From: Halobaculum halobium
Lineage (GTDB): Archaea > Halobacteriota > Halobacteria > Halobacteriales > Haloferacaceae
DNA length: 64,000 bases
Assembly (NCBI RefSeq): GCF_030127145.1
Contig: NZ_CP126158.1
Location: 1,302,001 to 1,366,000 of the forward strand
Direction of reading: 5' to 3'
The notes under the pieces are model-generated. The model made no database searches, was not told the origin of the DNA, and saw only the letters and a list, made by a program, of their open reading frames with translations. A program made the position numbers and the translations under genes. Positions 8,102 to 15,735 of this stretch are shown piece by piece (position 1 is the first letter of the stretch; the number at the start of each line of letters is the position of its first letter).

Positions 8102-8503
8102 GTGAACGAACGCGTGCTCGTGGTGGAGGATTCGACCTTCCAGCGTGCACGCATCCGCGAGCGTCTCGAACCGACGTTCGAGGTGGTCGCGGAGGCGGGC
8201 ACGGGCGACGAAGCGGTCGCCGCCTACCGCGAGGTCGACCCCGACGCGGTGACGATGGACTTCGCGCTTCCCGGGCGGGACGGCCCCGCGGCGACGGCGG
8301 CGATCAAGTCGACCGATCCGGCCGCAGTCGTGGTGTTCTGCACGTGCGTGACCCAGCAGGCGCAGCTCAAACGCGCGATACGGGCCGGTGCGGACGACTA
8401 CGTCCGCAAGCCGGTGAGCGACGGGGCGCTCGTCGACGCGCTCAGCTCCGCGATCGACGAGGCCACCGAAGCGCGGTCGCCCCCGGAGCACGCCGGCGAC
8501 TGA
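8102..8503 (+). CDS. CheY-like single-domain response regulator
   Basis: A 133-residue receiver domain with nothing attached. All phosphorylation residues are in place: the acidic pair E9-D10, phospho-acceptor D53 in AVTMDFALPGRDG, switch threonine T81 in VVFCTCV, and lysine K103 in YVRKPV. It starts at GTG 8102. No histidine kinase, chemotaxis gene or output domain is adjacent, so the input and target are unknown. It could act as a CheY-type motility signal or as a phosphate relay; the window's archaellin gene is 55 kb away and gives no direct link. Confidence 0.9.
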   Translation: MNERVLVVEDSTFQRARIRERLEPTFEVVAEAGTGDEAVAAYREVDPDAVTMDFALPGRDGPAATAAIKSTDPAAVVVFCTCVTQQAQLKRAIRAGADDYVRKPVSDGALVDALSSAIDEATEARSPPEHAGD

Positions 8504-8608
8504 CCGGTCGAACGCACACGATCACGTCACCGGTTCGGGTCCCGCTCCGCGTCTCTCCTCCGCTGCCGAGACCGGTGGCCCCTTCACTGCGCGCACCGCC
8601 CCTCGCAC

Positions 8609-9352
8609 ATGGACAGCCGCTTTCCACCGGACCTGCGCGACGGGGTTCGCGACGCGCTCCCGCTCCTGCTCGGGATCGTTCCGTTCGCGCTCGTCGCCGG
8701 CGTCGCCGGCATCGAGGCGGGGCTCACGCCGTTGCAGACGGTCGGCCTCTCCGTCGTCGTCTTCGCCGGCGCCTCCCAGCTCGCCGCCATCGACCTGCTG
8801 GGTCGCGACGCCGCCCTCGGCGTCGTCGTGCTCACCGTCGTGGTGATCAACCTCCGAATGCTGATGTACTCCGCGTCGATCGCGCCCTACTTCCGCGACC
8901 TGTCGGCGCGGGTGCGCGCCGGCTGCGCGTACGTGCTGACCGACCAAGCGTACGCGCTGGCGCTCGCGCGCTACGCGGGCGACCGCGAGGCGTCGACCCG
9001 GCGACCGTACTACTACCTCGGCGTCGCTCTCACGCTGTGGGTCGTCTGGCAGGCCGGCACCGTCGTCGGCGTCGTCTTCGGCGCCGCCGTGCCCGACGGG
9101 TGGCGCCTCGGCTTCGCCGTCCCGCTCGTCTTCCTCGCGCTGCTGGTCCCCGCGGTCTCGGACGCGCCGAGCCTCGCGGCCGCCGTCGTCGCCGCCGCAG
9201 TCGCAGTGATCGGGGCAGGGCTCCCGTTCAACGCCGGGCTGATCGTCGGCGCCGTCGTCGGTGTCGTGACTGGTATCGTCGTCGACGAGGCCGGCGTCGC
9301 GAGCGCGGGTGAGGAAGGCGGGGGCGGCTCCGACCCGGCGGAGGGACACTGA
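8609..9352 (+). CDS. azlC: AzlC family branched-chain amino acid exporter subunit
   Basis: The large subunit of an AzlCD-type efflux system, 247 residues. It shows the family opening (DALPLLLGIVPFALVAGVAG), the FAGASQLAAIDLL motif and VINLRMLMYSASIAPY, with several hydrophobic segments spread along the chain. The TGA is immediately followed by the ATG of azlD with no spacing. The bacterial pair exports branched-chain amino acids or analogues; the haloarchaeal substrate is not known. Confidence 0.92.
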   Translation: MDSRFPPDLRDGVRDALPLLLGIVPFALVAGVAGIEAGLTPLQTVGLSVVVFAGASQLAAIDLLGRDAALGVVVLTVVVINLRMLMYSASIAPYFRDLSARVRAGCAYVLTDQAYALALARYAGDREASTRRPYYYLGVALTLWVVWQAGTVVGVVFGAAVPDGWRLGFAVPLVFLALLVPAVSDAPSLAAAVVAAAVAVIGAGLPFNAGLIVGAVVGVVTGIVVDEAGVASAGEEGGGGSDPAEGH

Positions 9353-9688
9353 ATGGCGACGAGCTACGGGCCGCTGTCGGTCTGGACGGTGATCGTCGCC
9401 GGCGGGCTGGCGACGTTCGCGATCCGGCTGTCGTTCATTCACCTGTTCGGCCGGGTCGACGACGTTCCGCCGTGGCTGGAGCGCGTGCTCGTGTACGTTC
9501 CCGCCGCGGTGCTGGCGGCGCTCGTCGCTCCGGACTTCGCGCCCGCGGCCGCAACCGTCGAGGCGGTGCTCTCTCCGGAATTACTCGGCGGCGCCGCCGC
9601 GGTGCTCGCGGCCTGGCGGACGGAAGACGTGCTGTGGACAGTTGCCGCCGGGATGGCCGGCCTCCACCTCGCCCGGTTCCTGCTGTGA
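9353..9688 (+). CDS. azlD: AzlD family transporter small subunit
   Basis: A 111-residue protein with four hydrophobic segments. The family opening is WTVIVAGGLATFAIRLSFI, followed by the conserved VPPWLERVLVYVPAAVLAALV. Its start codon abuts the azlC stop, so the two subunits are translated together. It forms the membrane complex with AzlC. Confidence 0.92.
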   Translation: MATSYGPLSVWTVIVAGGLATFAIRLSFIHLFGRVDDVPPWLERVLVYVPAAVLAALVAPDFAPAAATVEAVLSPELLGGAAAVLAAWRTEDVLWTVAAGMAGLHLARFLL

Positions 9689-9784
9689 GTCCGGCGCCGT
9701 CGCGGCGTCGCTGTGCGGGCGGGGGAGACGGCGGCGCTTGCCGGAGGGCTGGCGTACACCACCTTCCCCGCGGAACGCCCGCCG

Positions 9785-11068
9785 ATGACCGAGTCGCTGC
9801 TGGCGGCCGCGCGACGGACCCCTCGCGACACCTGGGTGGTCGTCGGCGCCGTCTCCGCCTCGCAGTACCTCAACCACGCGTACCTCGTGTTGTTCCCGCC
9901 GATCCTGGCGGTGCTGTCGGGCGAGTTCACCGTCGGGCTGGCGGCGTTGGGCGTCGCGCTCGGCGTCCAAGGCGCGACCAACACCGCGTTCCAGCTCCCG
10001 TTTGGTCACCTCGCGGACCGCTACGACCGGAGCATCGCGCTCGGGCTCTCGTCGGTGCTGGGCGCCGTGGGGGTGCTCGGCGCCGCCGCGGCGCCGACGT
10101 TCGAGTGGCTGCTCGTCGCGCAGGCGGTGATCGGCGTCGGTGTCGCGGGCCACCACCCGGCGCACTACCCGCTCATCTCCGATTCGACGCCTGATGACCT
10201 GATGGGACGGGCGTACAGCCTCTATGGCTTCGGCGGGTCGGTCGGGTTCGCGACGCCGCCAGTACTCATCGCCGGTGTCGTCTCGGCGGGCTACTCGTGG
10301 CGGATCGGCGTCGGCGTCATCGGCGCCGTCGGGCTCGCGTACGCCGTCGCCGTCACCTGGCTGTTCGCCGCGCGCGTCGACGACACCATCACGGCGCCGA
10401 ATCGCGACGAAGCCGACGGCAGTGACACCGACGCCGACGGATCGATCGGCTCCCGCGCTCGCGGCTCGTGGGTGGCGCGCGCTCGGGCGTACCTCCGCGA
10501 GCTCGCGGCCGCGCCGGGCGTGCTCGCGCTGGCGCTGCTCGCGCTTGTCACCTCCACTTCGGGCTGGGGGTTCACCAGCTACGTCGTCGTGTTCCTGCAG
10601 GACGGCTACGGGCTGTCGCTGTCGCGGGCGAACCTCGCGCTCACCGGCTCGTACCTCGTCGGCGCCGTCGCCGTCTTCGTCGGCGGCGACCTCTCCGATC
10701 GGATCAGCGCCGGCCCGGTGATGATCGCCAGCTTCGCCACCGTGGGCGTCCTCGTGGGCGTCTTCGCGCTCGGGACCGTCGGCCCGCTCGCGGCCGTCGC
10801 GCTCGTCCTCCTCGTCGGCGGCGCGCGGTCGATCGCGGGACCGGCACGCTCGAAGCTGACCGACGCGCTCTCGCCGTCGGGAGCGACGGGGACGAGCTTC
10901 GCGATCACCACCATCGGGGTGATGCTCGGCAACGCCGTCGCGCCGCCGGCGTTCGGCTACCTCATCGAGACGGCCGGCCGGCGGGCGGCCTTTCTCGCGG
11001 TCGCCGGCGTCTCACTCCTCGCGGTCCTGCTCACCGTCGGCCTCCTCGCCCGCTTCGGCGACGCCTGA
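9785..11068 (+). CDS. major facilitator superfamily transporter
   Basis: A 427-residue MFS permease with about twelve hydrophobic segments. The inter-helix motif between segments 2 and 3 reads GHLADRYDRS, and the matching one in the second half reads GGDLSDRIS. An acidic cytoplasmic loop (about residues 205-235) separates the two six-helix halves. ATG 9785 (MTESLLAAARR) is preferred over a GTG at 9713, whose extension does not look like a transporter N-terminus. The segments FKxHP-like GHHPAHYPLISDSTPDDLMGRAY and WRIGVG fit a small-molecule exporter, but the substrate is unknown. The 3' end overlaps the convergent gene. Confidence 0.9.
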   Translation: MTESLLAAARRTPRDTWVVVGAVSASQYLNHAYLVLFPPILAVLSGEFTVGLAALGVALGVQGATNTAFQLPFGHLADRYDRSIALGLSSVLGAVGVLGAAAAPTFEWLLVAQAVIGVGVAGHHPAHYPLISDSTPDDLMGRAYSLYGFGGSVGFATPPVLIAGVVSAGYSWRIGVGVIGAVGLAYAVAVTWLFAARVDDTITAPNRDEADGSDTDADGSIGSRARGSWVARARAYLRELAAAPGVLALALLALVTSTSGWGFTSYVVVFLQDGYGLSLSRANLALTGSYLVGAVAVFVGGDLSDRISAGPVMIASFATVGVLVGVFALGTVGPLAAVALVLLVGGARSIAGPARSKLTDALSPSGATGTSFAITTIGVMLGNAVAPPAFGYLIETAGRRAAFLAVAGVSLLAVLLTVGLLARFGDA

Positions 11069-11386
11069 GGCCGGGCGGTCGACGCCGTCGCCGTCGGTCC
11101 GATCCCGTGGACGCTCGGTCGGCGAGTCGTCGGCCGCATCGCCCGCGCGGTTGCCGGCGGCGACGGCGGCGCGGCGCTCCTGTGCGACCGCGATACGCTC
11201 GTGGGCGCGGACGAAGCGATACAGCAGCCACAGGAGGAACGCGACGGACGCGAAGTAGACGACGGCGAGGATCTGCGACACGATGAGGACGGCGTAGAGG
11301 CTGACGAGGACGAACAGGACGACGACCGCGATCCCGGTTCGGGAACTCAGCGACTCTCGGAGGGTGGGCGGGGACTCGCTGGACAC
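11012..11386 (-). CDS. small membrane protein, hypothetical
   Basis: A 124-residue protein with two adjacent hydrophobic segments at about residues 18-57 (GIAVVVLFVLVSLYAVLIVS and the following AVVYFASVAFLLWLLYRFV). An amphipathic helix comes next, then a disordered, charged C-terminus. The start is a GTG at 11386. The last 57 bases overlap the end of the MFS gene on the other strand; a slightly later termination in either gene is possible. The hydrophobic pair and haloarchaeal composition support a real gene. No function is assigned. Confidence 0.65.
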   Translation of the reverse strand: MSSESPPTLRESLSSRTGIAVVVLFVLVSLYAVLIVSQILAVVYFASVAFLLWLLYRFVRAHERIAVAQERRAAVAAGNRAGDAADDSPTERPRDRTDGDGVDRPASGVAEAGEEADGEQDREE

Positions 11387-11470
11387 GAGCCGCGATCCTC
11401 ACGGGGAGGTCATAAATCGGGGCGATGAGCGTCGGGCCCGAGAAGCCACTGAACACCAGCAGTTGTACCG

Positions 11471-11650
11471 CGAGCGAGCCAGCCGCAAGGCTGGCGAGCG
11501 AGCGGCAGTTTTGGCATCATCAGAATCGCTCCGCGATTCTGATTAGTAGTCAGAACGCTCCGCGTTCTGACGACATGAACGGGTTTTCGCCGAGCGGTTC
11601 CCGCAGCGAGCGAACGAAGTGAGCGAGCGAGGAAACCCGAGGCGAAAAGA
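11471..11650. repeat. cluster of small inverted repeats
   Basis: Three short palindromes lie close together. GCCAGCC/GGCTGGC (11478-11484 with 11489-11495) encloses the loop GCAA. An 11-base arm pair (11519-11529 with 11533-11543) encloses TCC. A 10-base pair (11549-11558 with 11562-11571) also encloses TCC. A GAGCGAACGAAGTGAGCGAG stretch follows near 11610. TTTTCGCC (11584-11591) is answered by GGCGAAAA (11641-11648). The region lies between two leftward genes and looks like REP-type or degenerate element DNA. I find no transposase. Confidence 0.6.
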
Positions 11651-11661
11651 GGTTCCGGTTC

Positions 11662-13590
11662 CTAGTCGTCAGCGGGCGCGACGCCCGAGTCGCCCGAGGA
11701 GACGCCCGTGCCCGGCCCGATGTCGATGTCGAGCTCGTCGAGCTTCTCGTCGGGGACGACGCCGTTGACCCAGCCGCGGCCCTCGTAGTACTCCGCCTTC
11801 ATCTCGGGGAGCTCGCAGTACTCGCCCTCGGAGGCGCCCTGTCCGGGGATGCCGCCTTCGAGGAACCGCGCGGGCAGCGAGTCGTCCTCGCCGTCGAAGC
11901 CGTTGAGGTTGTTGTAGTAGCGCTCGAGGGTGTAGATCCGCTTGCCTGCCTCGATGAGTTCGTCCTCGGTAACGTCGAGGCCGGTCATGCCGTTGTACTG
12001 CATGACGTACTCCTCGATCCCCTCGGCGAACGCGTTGAACTTGCAGATGTCGAACGAGTCCGAGATGGCGTGCAGGTCTTGGAAGGTGATCGTGAGTTCG
12101 CCCTTGCCCTCGTACTCGTAGGGGTCGACCTTCTGGGGAAGGCCGAGGATCTCGGCCGAGGGGGTGTACGCGCGCAGGTGGCACGCGCCGCGGTTGGAGG
12201 TCGCGTACGCGATGCCCATGCCCTTCATGCAGCGCGGGTCGTACGCCGGGATCGTCTGGCCCTTGACCGCAAGCGAGTTGTCGTGGGCGTCGAAGCGCTC
12301 GGCGAGGCCGTTGGCGCCCTCTGCCAGCGCGTCGGGGAGTTCTCCGTCGCGCTGGGCCGTCTCGTCGATGAGGTCGATCATGCGCTCGGTGTCGCCCCAG
12401 TCGAGCTGCTCGTCGAGGTCGTCGAGCTTGCCCTCCTCGGACATCTCCATCGCCATGGCCATCATGTTGCCCATCTCGATGGTGTCGACGCCCATGTCGT
12501 TGCACCGCTCGATCATGACGGCGATCTCGTCGCGCTCGGTGTGCGCGGAGTTGGGGCCCAGCGCGTACGCCGACTCGTACTCGTAGGACTCGGTGCGGAC
12601 GTTCAGCTCCTCGCCCTTGTGCATCACCGACACCTCGACCTCCTTCTTACACGCGACCGGGCAGGAGTGACACGTCGGCTCGTCCACGAGGATGTTCTCG
12701 CGGACGTTCTCGCCGGAGACGCGCTCGGCGTCGACGTCGACGCCCTCCGCGTCGCGATAGGCGGCCGTGGAGGTGTACTTCCCGTTCTTCGTCGGGAGGC
12801 CGTCCATCTCCTCGCCGGCGTTCATCAGGACGTTCGTTCCGTACAGCGAGAGGCCGCCCTCGTTGGGCGCGGTCACGTCGGACTCTTGGATGACCTGCAT
12901 CGCCTGCTGGTAGCCCTCCTGGAACGTCTCGGGGTCGGCCGGCTTGGGCATCTTGGTGCCCGATTTGACGACGACCGCCTTCAGGTTCTTCGAGCCCATC
13001 ACCGCGCCGGTGCCGCCGCGACCGGACGCGCGGTCGTCCTCGTTGACGATGCAGGCGTACTTGACGCCGTTCTCGCCGCCGGGGCCGATCGCCATCACCG
13101 AGACGTTGCGGCCGACGGTGCCGTCCACGTCCTCGCCGAGGGTGTCGATGGTGTCGTGGACACCCTTGCCCGCCACGTGGGAGGCGTCGCGCAGTTCCAC
13201 CTCGCCGTCCTCGACGACCGCGTACACCGGGTCGTCGCTCGCGCCGTCGAACACGAGGCCGTCGAAGCCCGCCCACTTCAGGCGCGCGCCCGACCAGCCG
13301 CCGTGGTGGCTGTCGGTGACGGTGCCCGTGAGGGGGGACTTCGTCGTCACCGCGATCCGACCGCTCATCACGGTTTGCGTCCCCGTGAGCGGCCCGTTCA
13401 TGAAGCACAGCCGGTTGTCCGGCCCCATCGGGTCCACGTCCGGCCCCGCGTCGAAGACGTACTTCACGCCGAGACCGCGGGCGCCGATGTACTTCTTCGC
13501 GTCCTCGTCGTCGATGCCCGCGTACGATACGTCGCCCGCCGTGAGATCCACGTGTGCGACGTGGTCCCGGAATCCGCCGAGGTCTGTCAT
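11662..13590 (-). CDS. aldehyde ferredoxin oxidoreductase family protein (tungsten/molybdenum pterin enzyme)
   Basis: A 642-residue member of the AOR family, which oxidises aldehydes to acids with ferredoxin using a bis-pterin tungsten or molybdenum centre. The N-terminal pterin-binding domain is complete (IGARGLGVKYVFD, MNGPLTGTQTVMSGR, GSKNLKAVVV). The [4Fe-4S] ligands are present: three cysteines in CHSCPVACKK, and the fourth in SFDICKFNAF. The conserved YDPRCMKGMGIAYATSNRGACHLRA segment is intact. It is a monocistronic-looking gene between the hairpin cluster and a VanZ-like gene. The substrate is unknown. Compare the second homologue at 38997, which lacks these cysteines. Confidence 0.93.
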   Translation of the reverse strand: MTDLGGFRDHVAHVDLTAGDVSYAGIDDEDAKKYIGARGLGVKYVFDAGPDVDPMGPDNRLCFMNGPLTGTQTVMSGRIAVTTKSPLTGTVTDSHHGGWSGARLKWAGFDGLVFDGASDDPVYAVVEDGEVELRDASHVAGKGVHDTIDTLGEDVDGTVGRNVSVMAIGPGGENGVKYACIVNEDDRASGRGGTGAVMGSKNLKAVVVKSGTKMPKPADPETFQEGYQQAMQVIQESDVTAPNEGGLSLYGTNVLMNAGEEMDGLPTKNGKYTSTAAYRDAEGVDVDAERVSGENVRENILVDEPTCHSCPVACKKEVEVSVMHKGEELNVRTESYEYESAYALGPNSAHTERDEIAVMIERCNDMGVDTIEMGNMMAMAMEMSEEGKLDDLDEQLDWGDTERMIDLIDETAQRDGELPDALAEGANGLAERFDAHDNSLAVKGQTIPAYDPRCMKGMGIAYATSNRGACHLRAYTPSAEILGLPQKVDPYEYEGKGELTITFQDLHAISDSFDICKFNAFAEGIEEYVMQYNGMTGLDVTEDELIEAGKRIYTLERYYNNLNGFDGEDDSLPARFLEGGIPGQGASEGEYCELPEMKAEYYEGRGWVNGVVPDEKLDELDIDIGPGTGVSSGDSGVAPADD

Positions 13591-13729
13591 GGTTAATCTA
13601 CACTAGTTATATGGGACTGGATTCTGTTAGCCGTTGCCACAGCGACGTAACTGATATCGGTTTCGGCTTTCGGAGCGGTCTGCGACACGACGGCGGGCTT
13701 TTTTCGCACGCAGTCCCCGGATCCGATCG

Positions 13730-14164
13730 ATGGACACCGACGCGCGACGCCTCGTGATATTTGCCGCGGTGACGGTTCTGGTCGTTACCTCGTCGCTCGT
13801 CCCGGGTCCGACCGACGCGACGGGGGAGCCGACGCCCGACGTCGCCCCGCCCGGGACCGATCTCCTGGCGCACTTCGTCGGTTACGCCGCCATCGCGTAC
13901 ACGCTGGGCCGGGCACTCTCGCCCCGACGCTCGCGAGGCGACGGAGAACCGAGCGCGTCCGTCGCGGCGGTCGTCGGCGTCGTCGCGGTCGCGACGGGGA
14001 TCGGCGCGGGCGTCGAGGTCGCGCAAGGCGTCGTCCCCGGTCGCGACCCGTCCGCGCTCGACGGCGTCGCCAACGCGGTCGGCGCAGCCGTCGGCGCGCT
14101 GCTGTGGCGGCGGCGCGGCGGCGAGCGCGACGCCGGCGAACGCGGCGGCGACGACCGAGAATGA
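13730..14164 (+). CDS. VanZ-like membrane protein
   Basis: A 144-residue protein with four hydrophobic segments. It carries the VanZ-family marks: DLLAHFVGYAAIAYTLGRAL in the middle, and EVAQGVVPGRDPSALDGVANAVGA before the last helix. VanZ homologues are widespread small membrane proteins of mostly unknown role; the name comes from teicoplanin resistance, which need not apply in archaea. The start at ATG 13730 places a first helix at residues 8-25. It is divergent from the aldehyde oxidoreductase gene. Confidence 0.85.
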   Translation: MDTDARRLVIFAAVTVLVVTSSLVPGPTDATGEPTPDVAPPGTDLLAHFVGYAAIAYTLGRALSPRRSRGDGEPSASVAAVVGVVAVATGIGAGVEVAQGVVPGRDPSALDGVANAVGAAVGALLWRRRGGERDAGERGGDDRE

Positions 14165-14227
14165 ACCAGCACGACCTCACGACGCGTGAGCGAAGCGGTT
14201 TTCCGCGGGAGTCGCCCACGTCCGGTA

Positions 14228-15304
14228 ATGAGCCAGCCGAGCCCCGAGGTCTACGAGCGGGACCGCGGGATGGACGCCCACAACGCGGTCATGCGCGATA
14301 TCCGGGCCGAGCGCGACGAGACGTACGACGCCCACGAGCCCACCCGCGTGTGGCTCGACGAGGACAACACGCCCGACGGCGTCAAGACCAGCCTCACGAT
14401 CATCCTCAACACCGGCGGCTGCCGGTGGGCCCGCGCCGGCGGCTGTACGATGTGCGGCTACGTCGCCGAGTCCGTCGAGGGCGGCAGCGTCTCCCACGAG
14501 GCGCTCATGGACCAGATCGACGTGTGTCTGGAGCACGAAGCCGACAACGCCGACGACCCGGCGGATCTGATCAAGATCTACACGTCCGGCTCCTTCCTCG
14601 ACGAGCGCGAGGTGCCCGCCGAGAGCCGCCGCGCCATCGCCGAGACGTTCGCCGACCGCGAGCGGATCGTCGTCGAGTCGCTCCCCGACTTCGTTTCCGC
14701 GGAGAAACTCTCAGAGTTCACGGGGCAGGGGCTCGAGACCGACGTCGCCGTCGGGCTGGAGACGGCGACTGACCGCGTCCGCCACGACTGCGTGAACAAG
14801 TACTTCGCGTTCTCGGACTTCGAGGACGCCTGCGCGGAGGCCGCCGAGGCCGGCGCGGGCGTGAAGGCGTACCTCCTGATGAAACCGCCGTTTCTCGCGG
14901 AGTCGGAGGCGCTGGCGGACATGGTGTCGTCGGTCGAGCGCTGTGCCGCGGTCGACGCCTGCCACACCGTCTCGATGAACCCCTGCAACGTCCAGCGGTA
15001 CACGATGGTCGACGAGCTTCACTTCCGCGGCGGCTACCGCCCGCCCTGGCTGTGGTCGGTCGCTGCGGTGCTGGAGCGGACCGCCGACGCCGACGCGATC
15101 GTCGTCTCCGACCCCGTCGGCGCCGGCTCCGACCGCGGGGCGCACAACTGCGGCGAGTGCGACGACCGCGTCCAGACGGCGATCAAGGACTTCGACCTCC
15201 GACAGGACCCGTCGGTGTTCGAGCAGGTGTCCTGCGAGTGCGAACGGACGTGGGAGCTGGTGCTTGCTGAAGAGTCGAGCTTCAGCCAGCCGCTCGCACG
15301 CTAA
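14228..15304 (+). CDS. archaeosine synthase radical SAM subunit RaSEA
   Basis: A 358-residue radical SAM protein. The cluster cysteines are in GGCRWARAGGCTMCGYVAE, a spaced version typical of RaSEA. Family segments IYTSGSFLDEREVP, NPCNVQRYTMVDELHFRGGYRPPW and a C-terminal cysteine pair near NCGECDDR support the call. It works with ArcS to convert the lysine adduct of preQ0 in tRNA position 15 to archaeosine. Both arcS (55631) and tgtA (57434) are in this window but about 41 kb away. The start is ATG 14228. Confidence 0.9.
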   Translation: MSQPSPEVYERDRGMDAHNAVMRDIRAERDETYDAHEPTRVWLDEDNTPDGVKTSLTIILNTGGCRWARAGGCTMCGYVAESVEGGSVSHEALMDQIDVCLEHEADNADDPADLIKIYTSGSFLDEREVPAESRRAIAETFADRERIVVESLPDFVSAEKLSEFTGQGLETDVAVGLETATDRVRHDCVNKYFAFSDFEDACAEAAEAGAGVKAYLLMKPPFLAESEALADMVSSVERCAAVDACHTVSMNPCNVQRYTMVDELHFRGGYRPPWLWSVAAVLERTADADAIVVSDPVGAGSDRGAHNCGECDDRVQTAIKDFDLRQDPSVFEQVSCECERTWELVLAEESSFSQPLAR

Positions 15305-15400
15305 CCCGACGCGCTCGCGGCTCACGGCCGGGTCCCCCGTGAGTGTCGTGGCTTCCGGGCAGTTCGGGAGTTCCGGTCTCTGTCAGACGCCCGGCATACA

Positions 15401-15409
15401 ATTATGTAT
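15401..15409 (+). promoter_or_regulatory. TATA-like box of the small zinc protein gene
   Basis: ATTATGTAT is centred 27 bases before ATG 15432 but only 21 before the in-frame ATG 15426. This makes 15432 the better leaderless start. Confidence 0.5.
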
Positions 15410-15431
15410 CTTGACATCGTGTGGCATGTAT

Positions 15432-15605
15432 ATGGAGATAGTTGACCGAGCGACGTTCACCTGCGACGACTGTGGCGCGTCGGCGCCGTCGTTCGGGATC
15501 GAGTACGACGACCTCGGCTACCCCGTGTGTCCGGGGTGCGACCACGTCGTCGGCCCGCTCGCGCGGCGACGCGCGGACGCCAGCACACGACGACGAGTGT
15601 CGTGA
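15432..15605 (+). CDS. small CxxC zinc-ribbon protein
   Basis: A 57-residue protein (MEIVDRATFTCDDCG) with two CxxC pairs, CDDC and CPGC, about 22 residues apart. This is the pattern of a single zinc ribbon. The linker SFGIEYDDLGYPVCPGC and a basic tail follow. An in-frame ATG six bases upstream would add two residues; TATA spacing favours the shorter form. Haloarchaea encode many such micro-proteins, some affecting growth or swarming in Haloferax. No specific role can be given here. Confidence 0.7.
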   Translation: MEIVDRATFTCDDCGASAPSFGIEYDDLGYPVCPGCDHVVGPLARRRADASTRRRVS

Positions 15606-15698
15606 GCGGTCGACTCGCGATCGCCGCGCGAGCGGCTTCCCGTGCCCCGCCCGCAGGGAGGTGACCCGTCGAGGGCGCGTTCCGGGCAGATACGCGAC

Positions 15699-15711
15699 AA
15701 TATGCTTATCG
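15699..15711 (+). promoter_or_regulatory. probable promoter of the HU-domain gene
   Basis: AATATGCTTATCG is an AT-rich stretch centred about 30 bases before ATG 15736, in GC-rich surroundings. The spacing fits a TATA box with little or no leader. Confidence 0.45.
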
Positions 15712-15735
15712 TTTGTGAGCGCCATCTCTCTCTGA

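Noticed and set aside
9713-9784. Upstream GTG start for the MFS gene
   Set aside because: The added residues are not transporter-like, and ATG 9785 gives a normal N-terminus before helix one.
11471-11650. Hairpin cluster as the end of an insertion sequence
   Set aside because: No transposase frame and no matching end or target duplication are visible in the window.
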